Of a stretch of 64,000 nt of DNA, positions 53,228-60,354 are shown one piece after another. The DNA is from Ignavibacteriales bacterium (GTDB taxonomy: Bacteria > Bacteroidota > Ignavibacteria > UBA10030). Position 1 is the stretch's first letter. Every line of letters starts with the position of its first letter. A program made the position numbers and the translations under genes. The notes beneath the pieces are model-generated. The model did not search any database and was not told the origin of the DNA. It was given only the letters and a program-made list of their open reading frames with translations. The DNA is taken from the NCBI GenBank assembly GCA_026390575.1, contig JAPLFR010000001.1:186001-250000 (forward strand), written 5' to 3'.

Positions 53228-54169
53228 ATGTCTGATCATCGCAAAGTTATCATCATCGGTTCCGGACCAGCCGGACTTACTGCTGCGCTTTATGCAGGGC
53301 GCGCAAATCTCTCACCACTCGTATTTGAGGGGCAGCAGCCCGGCGGACAATTAACCATAACAACGGAAGTAGATAATTATCCCGGATTTCCTGAAGGAAT
53401 CATGGGGCCGGATCTCATGGATGCCATCCGAAAACAAGCACAGCGATTTGGTGCGGAAACGGTGTTCAAGTCGGCTGAATCGGTAGATCTCTCAAAGCGT
53501 CCATTTAAAGTCGTTGCGGAGGGTGAAGAATATTTTGCCGAGTCACTGATTATTTCCACAGGAGCGTCGGCGAAGCTGTTGAACATGTCCAGCGAATCGG
53601 AATATATGGGCTATGGAGTTTCCGCGTGCGCCACATGCGATGGATTCTTTTTCAAGAATCAGCACGTTGTAGTTGTGGGCGGCGGTGATACGGCTATGGA
53701 AGAAGCCACATACCTCACAAAGCATGCCGCACGGGTGACAGTCGTGCACCGGCGGAATGAACTGCGTGCGTCAAAGGCAATGATTGACAAGGCGAAGAAA
53801 AATCCGAAGATCGATTTTATATGGGATTCAGTAGTTGAGACAGTACTTGGTACAAACGAAGGCGGACATAAGAAATTAACCGGTGTACGATTGAAGAATG
53901 TAAAAACAAATGCTGAGACAGATTTCAAATGCGATGGACTTTTCCTTGCCATTGGCCATCAACCGAACACAAAATTATTTGAAGGTGTGTTAGCAATGGA
54001 TGCCGTCGGTTATTTAAAGACACAGCCGCAAAGCACAGCAACGAACATTCCAGGAGTTTTTGCTGCGGGTGATGTTGCAGACCCAAAATATCGGCAGGCA
54101 ATTAGTGCGGCCGGTACAGGCTGCATGGCTGCAATCGATGCCGAGCGATTTTTGGCAGAATATGAATAA
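53228..54169 (+). CDS. trxB: Thioredoxin reductase
   Basis: FAD/NADPH disulfide reductase of 313 residues. FAD-binding GSGPAGLTAALYAGRANL, redox pair Cys134-Cys137 in CATCDGFFF, NADPH-binding VVVVGGGDTAMEEA and the C-terminal FAD motif VFAAGDVADPKYRQAISAAG. Complete. Start ATG 53228. It is followed by a strong terminator, so it is probably monocistronic. Confidence 0.97.
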   Translation: MSDHRKVIIIGSGPAGLTAALYAGRANLSPLVFEGQQPGGQLTITTEVDNYPGFPEGIMGPDLMDAIRKQAQRFGAETVFKSAESVDLSKRPFKVVAEGEEYFAESLIISTGASAKLLNMSSESEYMGYGVSACATCDGFFFKNQHVVVVGGGDTAMEEATYLTKHAARVTVVHRRNELRASKAMIDKAKKNPKIDFIWDSVVETVLGTNEGGHKKLTGVRLKNVKTNAETDFKCDGLFLAIGHQPNTKLFEGVLAMDAVGYLKTQPQSTATNIPGVFAAGDVADPKYRQAISAAGTGCMAAIDAERFLAEYE

Positions 54170-54178
54170 CAACTAAGA

Positions 54179-54227
54179 AGATAGAGTCCATTTCACTTAG
54201 TTTATCTTGGGTAAGTGGACTCTATCT
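54179..54227 (+). terminator. Terminator after trxB
   Basis: Perfect 12-bp arms AGATAGAGTCCA (54179-54190) and TGGACTCTATCT (54216-54227), with an inner CACTTA/TAAGTG pairing. The trailing T-run is weak (ATTATC), so it may act in both directions or as an RNA-stabilising hairpin. Confidence 0.65.
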
Positions 54228-54441
54228 ATTATCAGGGTAGTACATATCTATCGGTCTGTTGTAGTCTCCAACTTCTGTGAACAAATACTTCATTTATTCG
54301 TTGTAATACTCATTTTATTCATATCTCTTTTTTCAGCTTGTTTGATTGACTTTCCGCCCTCTATTTCATAATTTGTTTCGCCATAATAACTTACACGAAA
54401 GGCACGAAACGAGCTAATCAAGCTCGATCTTCGTGGAATCT

Positions 54442-55344
54442 ATGTCCAAAACTTCAAAATGGGTCATAGGCATTATTGCCGCGCTCGTATTCCTCTTTGG
54501 GCTATTTGTCCTGACGATAGTCTCGTGGATATTTTCTGACGAAAGCGAAGAAACAATATCGACCGGCGGCGAAAAGATTGCTGTGGTTGAACTGAAAGAA
54601 CCGATTATCTCTTCCGAAGATATTGTGAGGCAGTTCAAAAAGTATCGCGAGAACAAATCGATTCGGGCAATTGTATTTCGTGTTGAATCGCCGGGTGGCG
54701 GAGTATCGGCGAGTCAGGAAATTTATGAGGAAGTGAAAAAGACTCGTGATGCCGGTAGACCTGTCGTTGTGTCGATGGGTTCTGTGGCGGCAAGCGGCGG
54801 GTATTATGTTTCGTGTGGTGCAACGAGAATTGTAGCAAATCCCGGAACGCTCACGGGAAGCATCGGCGTCATATTTCAATTCATGCATTTTCAGCAGCTC
54901 ATGGATAAAATTGGCATAGATCAGACGACATTCAAGACGGGCAAGTTTAAGGATTCCGGTTCACCATTCCGCAAGACCACGGAGGAAGAGAAACGGTACT
55001 TCAACATGCTTATCGGCGATGTATACGATCAGTTTGTCGATGTTGTCGCAGAAGAACGCGGAATGGATCGCAAGGATGTCTTAAAGTATGCCGACGGCCG
55101 TGTGTTTACCGGACGGCAGGCAGAAGAATATGGGTTTGTCGATACACTCGGTACCATGGAAGATGCCATAAGCATTGCAGCGGAGCTTGGTGGTATTCAT
55201 GGCAAACCGAGCATTGTGAAAGAGACAAAGAGAAAAACAATCTTTGAAAAACTCATTGGTGATGCGGCAACGGAAGTGACAAAAATTCGGCAGGAGTTTT
55301 TGCAGCAGCCGGTTTTGCAGTACCGATTCACGTCCCCCAACTAA
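54442..55344 (+). CDS. sppA: Signal peptide peptidase SppA (short form)
   Basis: Membrane serine protease of 300 residues that degrades cleaved signal peptides. N-terminal TM anchor (about 7-30), then the SppA fold: RVESPGGGVSASQEIYEEV, nucleophile Ser in MGSVAASGGYYVSCG, GTLTGSIGVIFQF and the catalytic Lys region TGKFKDSGSPFR. ATG 54442 is taken; GTG 54433 would add three residues. HU gene follows 17 bases later. Confidence 0.92.
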   Translation: MSKTSKWVIGIIAALVFLFGLFVLTIVSWIFSDESEETISTGGEKIAVVELKEPIISSEDIVRQFKKYRENKSIRAIVFRVESPGGGVSASQEIYEEVKKTRDAGRPVVVSMGSVAASGGYYVSCGATRIVANPGTLTGSIGVIFQFMHFQQLMDKIGIDQTTFKTGKFKDSGSPFRKTTEEEKRYFNMLIGDVYDQFVDVVAEERGMDRKDVLKYADGRVFTGRQAEEYGFVDTLGTMEDAISIAAELGGIHGKPSIVKETKRKTIFEKLIGDAATEVTKIRQEFLQQPVLQYRFTSPN

Positions 55345-55361
55345 CACTGTAAGGAGGTTCC

Positions 55362-55658
55362 GTGACAAAAGCAGATATCGTAGAAGTTATTGCATCGGCA
55401 ACAGGACTAACGAAAGTAGAAACCGAAGCCGTGGTGGATGGATTCATCATGACGGTTATTTCTGCAATGAAGGAAGGAAAGAATATCGAGATTCGCGGTT
55501 TCGGCAGTTTTAAGGTTAAGAAACGAAAAGGCCGGATGGCACGCAATCCGCGCACAGGCGCGCAGGTGATGGTGGATGAACATTTTGTCCCGATATTTAA
55601 AGTATCGAAAGAAATGAAGCAAGTAGTAAATGAAAATCTGAAGAAGAGCGCTGCTTAA
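55362..55658 (+). CDS. HU/IHF-family DNA-binding protein
   Basis: Nucleoid protein of 98 residues with GTG start and a very strong ribosome site AAGGAGGT. The HU pattern is visible: TKADIVEVIASATGLTKVET, VEAVVDGF, GKNIEIRGFGSFKVKKRKG, ARNPRTGAQVMV (the DNA-intercalating arm), FKVSKEMKQ. The 98-residue length is a little longer than classic HU. Its stop overlaps the next ATG (TAATG). Confidence 0.95.
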   Translation: MTKADIVEVIASATGLTKVETEAVVDGFIMTVISAMKEGKNIEIRGFGSFKVKKRKGRMARNPRTGAQVMVDEHFVPIFKVSKEMKQVVNENLKKSAA

Positions 55659-56416
55659 TGGCGGGAATGAAACCAAAAATTACATGCACGCAATGCGGCT
55701 CGGCATTAACACGAAAGGATATGTTGTGTCCATCGTGCGGTGTTGCAGTGGATTGGGCAGAAACCGCAACTGCGGTTGAAGCCGTTTCGCAAAAGGATAC
55801 ACTCAAAAAAAAACTACGAGAAAATAAATCGCAAAATAAAAATATTTCTGCGCCTTGGTCGTCGAAATCAATTCTCGGTTCGATTGCTGTTATAGCGCTT
55901 GCTCTCACTGCGTATGTATTGTTGGTTGAGAAACGGCCGGGTGCTGATGTGGTTCAACAGCAGGCAATCCAACCGGTGAGCGCACCGATGCAAGTACCTG
56001 CAGAGATTCAGGAATTGGAAAGCAGAGTAGCAGCTCAACCGAAAGACATGACGTTGACGCTGCAGCTTGCTAATCTTTTGCATGACGGACTTTTCTTTGA
56101 GAAAGCAATTCCATACTACAAAAAGTATTTATTGCAGAATCCGAGCGATGCCAATGCTCGTGTGGACTTGGGAATTTGCTTTAAGGAACTTGGCAATTTT
56201 TCAGAAGCAAAGAACGAAATGAAGACGGCGTTACATTACGTTCCAAACCATCTGTATGCGCATTTCAACCTTGGAATTGTTTGTCTCAGCGAAGGCAGCC
56301 TCCAGGAATCGAATACATGGTTTAAGAAGACAGTTGCTCTCGATCCCGCCAGTGAAGTCGGGAAACGAGCGCAGCAACTTTTAACTCAACACAACTCACA
56401 AACAATGAAGCAGTAA
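55658..56416 (+). CDS. Zinc-ribbon, single-TM, TPR protein
   Basis: Predicted inner-membrane protein of 252 residues. An N-terminal zinc ribbon (C-T-Q-C ... C-P-S-C, residues about 10-27) precedes a TM segment (about 70-88, ILGSIAVIALALTAYVLLV) and TPR units in the C-terminal half (about 125-235; AIPYYKKYLLQNPSDANARV, DLGICFKELGNFSEAKNEMK, HFNLGIVCLSEGSLQESN). The ATG overlaps the HU stop by one base, so it is translationally coupled. Probable scaffold or complex-assembly protein; exact role unknown. Confidence 0.8.
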   Translation: MAGMKPKITCTQCGSALTRKDMLCPSCGVAVDWAETATAVEAVSQKDTLKKKLRENKSQNKNISAPWSSKSILGSIAVIALALTAYVLLVEKRPGADVVQQQAIQPVSAPMQVPAEIQELESRVAAQPKDMTLTLQLANLLHDGLFFEKAIPYYKKYLLQNPSDANARVDLGICFKELGNFSEAKNEMKTALHYVPNHLYAHFNLGIVCLSEGSLQESNTWFKKTVALDPASEVGKRAQQLLTQHNSQTMKQ

Positions 56417-56435
56417 TAACAGAAAGGAGCCGCGT

Positions 56436-56531
56436 ATGCCATGTGGTCGTAAGCGGAAACGCCATAAAATAGCGACACACAAGCGCAAGAAGCGTTTGCG
56501 GAAGCAGCGTCACAAGAAGAAGTCCCGTTAG
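56436..56531 (+). CDS. AURKAIP1/COX24-type small basic ribosomal protein
   Basis: A 31-residue highly basic protein (MPCGRKRKRHKIATHKRKKR, then LRKQRHKKKSR) with AAGGAG 7 bases before the ATG. The sequence is close to the AURKAIP1/COX24-domain proteins annotated in Bacteroidota and relatives, related to mitochondrial small-subunit protein mS38. It is expected to be a ribosome component. It lies 19 bases after the TPR gene and before an inverted repeat. Confidence 0.8.
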   Translation: MPCGRKRKRHKIATHKRKKRLRKQRHKKKSR

Positions 56532-56545
56532 GTTCTTATCCCTTT

Positions 56546-56574
56546 GCCTGCCGGTTGGTTCACTCACGGCAGGC
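56546..56574. repeat. Inverted repeat after the small basic protein gene
   Basis: Perfect 8-bp arms GCCTGCCG (56546-56553) and CGGCAGGC (56567-56574) with a 13-base loop. No T-run follows, so it may be a small palindromic element or an RNA-stabilising hairpin rather than a terminator. Confidence 0.6.
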
Positions 56575-56674
56575 AGAGTAAGATACGAATGTGAGTTGAT
56601 GGAGAGAAGAATTGAGATGAAAATGTAATGATGTTCAGTTCAACAGTTAAAATCGTCACATACAGGAGGTTGTA

Positions 56675-57007
56675 ATGGCACAGGAAAATGATGGTATGGC
56701 GAAAGGACTCATTGTTGGGTTCATCGCAGGCAGTATCGTCGGTGCGGCAATTGCGCTGCTCTATGCACCAAAAACAGGCAAAGAACTGCGCGCCGATATA
56801 AAAGAAAAGGCAGGCGATATGATGGATGACGCTCAGGAATATATGGCGCGTGCGAAATCGACAGCAGTCGATATTATTAATGAAGGAAAACAAAAAGCCA
56901 GCTCGCTGGTAGATGATGCACGCCGCAAGGCCGACTCAATCATGGGCGATGCAGATCGTGTTATGAATCACGCGCGCACCAAGAACGAAGGCGGAAAGAA
57001 CGCCTGA
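56675..57007 (+). CDS. YtxH-domain protein
   Basis: Small membrane-anchored protein of 110 residues with an N-terminal TM helix (about 10-31, LIVGFIAGSIVGAAIALLYA), PKTGKELRADIKEK and a charged amphipathic C-terminal region of repeated D-x-x-x-x-x-A heptads. YtxH proteins occur in stress or envelope operons; function not known. AGGAGG lies 7 bases before ATG. It precedes the DUF948-like gene by 56 bases. Confidence 0.85.
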   Translation: MAQENDGMAKGLIVGFIAGSIVGAAIALLYAPKTGKELRADIKEKAGDMMDDAQEYMARAKSTAVDIINEGKQKASSLVDDARRKADSIMGDADRVMNHARTKNEGGKNA

Positions 57008-57063
57008 TTGTGTATTGAAATCCAAACAACACTATTCACTAAATCCATAAGAGGGAAACTCGA

Positions 57064-57459
57064 GTGGAAACATTAATTCATCTTTCAATAATACTAGCGC
57101 TGTTCAGCGCTTCCGCACTGTGCATTTATCTTATCGTTGTCCTGACTCGCTTCAATGCATTTCTGCAGATCTTGCAGCGTGAGCTTGTCGATTTGAATAA
57201 AAACCTGAAACCGATCCTCGAAAATATCAATACAATGACGGACAAGCTGCGTTTGATAGCTTCCAAAGTGGACGAACAGGTCAACATGGTGCAGGGAGTT
57301 TTTGTTGCGTTCAAACGCATTACGGAAAACGTGACTCGTTTTGAGGAACGTTTTCAACAGATGTTGGAAGAGCCGCTCTTGCGCGTGAGCGCATTGTTCG
57401 GCAACGTCATCAATCGCGTTGTATCCTTGCTCGGGCGTCGCTCGCAGGATATCTTCTGA
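57064..57459 (+). CDS. DUF948-like single-TM protein
   Basis: Protein of 131 residues with GTG start, N-terminal TM helix (about 4-26) and a coiled-coil region (LVDLNKNLKPILENINTMTD, KLRLIASKVDEQVNMVQG) as in DUF948 proteins, which often accompany YtxH as here. GAGGGAAACTC precedes the start. Likely a membrane-associated envelope protein of unknown role. Confidence 0.75.
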   Translation: METLIHLSIILALFSASALCIYLIVVLTRFNAFLQILQRELVDLNKNLKPILENINTMTDKLRLIASKVDEQVNMVQGVFVAFKRITENVTRFEERFQQMLEEPLLRVSALFGNVINRVVSLLGRRSQDIF

Positions 57460-57560
57460 TGTAGTCCTAAGAAAAAAGAATTTTATGCTGACGACGGATA
57501 CCCGCCTGCCTTCTGCAGCGGAATGCTGGCGTTGCTATTTTAAGGATAGGAGAGACCATC

Positions 57561-59672
57561 GTGTCAAAAACAACAGGTAAAGAATATTCAATTGATAAAA
57601 TTCGAAACATTGCATTTATCGGTCACGGAGGTTCAGGGAAAACGACGTTGACCGAGTCGTTGATGTTTGTCTCAGGAGCCGCTGCACGCATGGGACGTGT
57701 GGAAGACGGTTCGACAATCTCTGATTATCATGCGGATGAAATTGAACGCAAGATTTCTATCAACGCCGCTGTACTTCATACCGATTGGCAGGGAACAAAG
57801 ATCAATATTATCGATACTCCAGGCTATTCAGATTTTACGGGCGAAGTTATTAGTTCACTGCGTGTCGCTGATCTTGCGGTTGTACTTGTCAAAGCGGTTG
57901 AAGGTGTGGAAGTCGGTACTGAAATAGTGTGGAACTACACAAAAGCTCACAATCTGCCTGCACTGTTAGTGGTCAATAAATTGGATGCAGAAAACGCCGA
58001 TTTCGATCAGGCGGTTTCGACAGCAAAAGAACGATTTGGGAATGATGTTGTGCTGGTGCAGTTTCCCCTGAACCAAGGGCTTTCATTTGACACCGTTGTA
58101 GATGTACTGAAGATGAAACTGCTGAAATTCAATCGGGAAGGTAACGGAAAATTTATTGAGCTCGATATTCCCGCCGACCTGCAGCAGAAAGCTGAACAGT
58201 TGCACGAAGAACTCATCGAAAAAATTGCAGAAACCGATGAATCTTTAATGAATAAGTTTTTCGAGGATGGTACGTTGAAAGATGCCGATCTCGAAAACGG
58301 CTTCCGCATTGCACTGCTCACGCGAAAAATTTTCCCCATCTATTGTACTGCCGCTACGTTTGGCATAGGGGTGGGACCACTCATGAGCTTCATCGATACC
58401 TACGGGCCTTCGCCAAAGTATCGCGGTGCAGTGAAAGCAACAAATACCACCGATAAAAAGGAAATTGATGTAGAGCCTGATGTAACGAAGGAACCGTCGC
58501 TCTTTGTATTTAAAACAGTTTCGGAGGAGCACGTTGGCGAGTTATCGTACTTCCGTGTGTATTCCGGTACAATCATGCCGGGATTGGATCTTTTGAACCA
58601 ATCCAACGGTAAAGGCGAGCGCCTCGGACAATTGTTTTTGATGAACGGCAAAGAGCGACAGGAAATTGCAAAGCTGACAGCAGGCGACATTGGCGCCGTG
58701 GTGAAGTTGAAAGATACGCATACCAATAACACGCTCAGCAGCCGGACTTTTCCGGTCGTGTACTCAGCGATCGCTTTCCCGGATCCGGTTATTCGCATGG
58801 CAATTCATTCTAAAGTAAAAGGGGATGAAGACCGGATGGCAAATGGATTGCATTCTTTGCACGAGGAAGATCCGACATTTGTTGTTTCGGTCGATGGCAA
58901 ACTGAGCCAGACTATCATTGCCGGACAGGGCGAATTGCATTTGCTCATAGTGACCAAACGTCTGAAACTCAAGTACAGCGTTGATGTGGATCTTACTGAG
59001 CCGAAAATTCCATACAAAGAAGCGATCCGTGCTGTGGCACCGGATGTAGAATATAAACACAAGAAACAAACCGGCGGTCGCGGACAATACGGACACGTGC
59101 ATATTAAAATTGAACCACGGCCGCGAGGCGCAGGATTTGAATTTGAAGATGCTCTTGTCGGCGGCGTCGTGCCGGGACGTTTTGTGCCGGCGGTTGAAAA
59201 GGGCGTTATCGAAACGATGCTGCGCGGCGTGCTTGCCGGTTACGAAGTGGTGGATGTGAAAGTGACAATTTTCGACGGCTCATACCACGCGGTGGATTCT
59301 GATGAACATTCTTTCAAAATTGCCGGTGCTATGGCTTTTAGAAAAGGCATTATGGAAGCGAAACCAGTTCTTCTGGAGCCGATCAATATTATTGAAGTGA
59401 CAGTGCCGGAAGAATATATGGGCGATGTTATGGGCGATCTTTCAGGACGGCGCGGAAAGATTCAAGGGATGGAAGCAGAAGGGCATTTCCAAATTATTAA
59501 AGCCACCGTTCCGATGTCCGAGATTCATAAGTATTCCACGATTCTCCGTTCTATGACACAGGGACGCGGAGTGTACAAAACAAAGTTCTCGCATTACGAT
59601 GAGATGCCGCGTGAAGCAGCAGAGAAGGTCATCGAAGCCAGCGCGAAGAATAAGAAGGAAGAAGAAGAGTAA
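57561..59672 (+). CDS. Elongation factor G paralogue (EF-G2-like GTPase)
   Basis: Translational GTPase of 703 residues, GTG start with GGATAGGAG upstream. G1 HGGSGKTT, G3 DTPGYSDF, G4 NKLD; then domains II-V with MLRGVLAGYEV, and SGRRGKIQGMEAEG near the end of domain V. It differs from canonical EF-G in the P-loop (HGGSGKTTLTE rather than A-H-I-D-A-G-K-T-T) and the switch I sequence, as in EF-G2/FusA2 paralogues. A second, canonical fusA is expected elsewhere. Function may be in ribosome recycling or stress. The downstream terminator at 59687 closes this unit. Confidence 0.88.
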   Translation: MSKTTGKEYSIDKIRNIAFIGHGGSGKTTLTESLMFVSGAAARMGRVEDGSTISDYHADEIERKISINAAVLHTDWQGTKINIIDTPGYSDFTGEVISSLRVADLAVVLVKAVEGVEVGTEIVWNYTKAHNLPALLVVNKLDAENADFDQAVSTAKERFGNDVVLVQFPLNQGLSFDTVVDVLKMKLLKFNREGNGKFIELDIPADLQQKAEQLHEELIEKIAETDESLMNKFFEDGTLKDADLENGFRIALLTRKIFPIYCTAATFGIGVGPLMSFIDTYGPSPKYRGAVKATNTTDKKEIDVEPDVTKEPSLFVFKTVSEEHVGELSYFRVYSGTIMPGLDLLNQSNGKGERLGQLFLMNGKERQEIAKLTAGDIGAVVKLKDTHTNNTLSSRTFPVVYSAIAFPDPVIRMAIHSKVKGDEDRMANGLHSLHEEDPTFVVSVDGKLSQTIIAGQGELHLLIVTKRLKLKYSVDVDLTEPKIPYKEAIRAVAPDVEYKHKKQTGGRGQYGHVHIKIEPRPRGAGFEFEDALVGGVVPGRFVPAVEKGVIETMLRGVLAGYEVVDVKVTIFDGSYHAVDSDEHSFKIAGAMAFRKGIMEAKPVLLEPINIIEVTVPEEYMGDVMGDLSGRRGKIQGMEAEGHFQIIKATVPMSEIHKYSTILRSMTQGRGVYKTKFSHYDEMPREAAEKVIEASAKNKKEEEE

Positions 59673-59686
59673 AAATATTTAATCTT

Positions 59687-59720
59687 TGTAGGTGTTCAAT
59701 ATATTGAACACCTACATTTT
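59687..59720. terminator. Symmetric terminator after the EF-G paralogue
   Basis: Perfect 14-bp arms, TGTAGGTGTTCAAT and its reverse complement, with a 2-base loop, followed by ATTTTTATT. It stops the + strand unit and may serve the convergent response-regulator gene. Confidence 0.85.
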
Positions 59721-59859
59721 TATTCACGCGTCCCGTGAGGTAATCCTGATGGGACGTTCTGTTTTTACGTGGCGGCAAACAAGCGGGGCTCTCTATCCTT
59801 GTAAGCCATGTGGAATTTGATTTCAGATATTGCGGAGCTGTATGAATCTATCGAATGAT

Positions 59860-60237
59860 TTATGATGTAGATTTTGTTTTGAGAATCGAATTGACTTTCT
59901 CGAGAAGCACGTCGAGAGTGAATCCTTTTGTAAGATATTCTACAGCTGCGCCAGTTTTCCATTCCCTGTCTGCTTGGGCTTCCTTGGTCATCATAATAAT
60001 AGGTATATCGGCAGTTCCCGGATACTCCTTCAGCACTTCTAACATAAGGAAGCCGTTTAAATTCTTCATCACAACGTCGCTAATAATCAAATCAGGATGA
60101 TGTTGTTTTGCAAGTTCAAGCCCTGCGAATCCATCTTCGGCTTCCAGTGTTTCAAAACCGCCTTTCATTCTAAGTGCAGCAGTTACGGATTTGCGCACAG
60201 ACTCATCGTCGTCTACCACAAGTATTTTTTTCCCCAT
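59860..60237 (-). CDS. Single-domain response regulator (CheY-like)
   Basis: Cytoplasmic receiver-only protein of 125 residues. Acidic pocket VVDDDES, phosphoacceptor Asp in LIISDVVMKNLNG and Lys in EYLTKGFTLD, all present (GF rather than the usual PF after Lys). ATG 60237 has GAGG 10 bases upstream on the minus strand; ATG 60252 overlaps that ribosome site, so it is less likely. It is a candidate phosphorelay partner for the two orphan hybrid kinases, though those are 40-55 kb away. Confidence 0.92.
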   Translation of the reverse strand: MGKKILVVDDDESVRKSVTAALRMKGGFETLEAEDGFAGLELAKQHHPDLIISDVVMKNLNGFLMLEVLKEYPGTADIPIIMMTKEAQADREWKTGAAVEYLTKGFTLDVLLEKVNSILKTKSTS

Positions 60238-60354
60238 AAGAAATATCCTCATTAAATATTGATATAAACCTACAAAGTTTCTTTCCTAAATACAAGGTAA
60301 TAAGGTTGACTTTGTTTTCCCGTCTCCTCTTTTTTCTGTATCTTACATATACTT

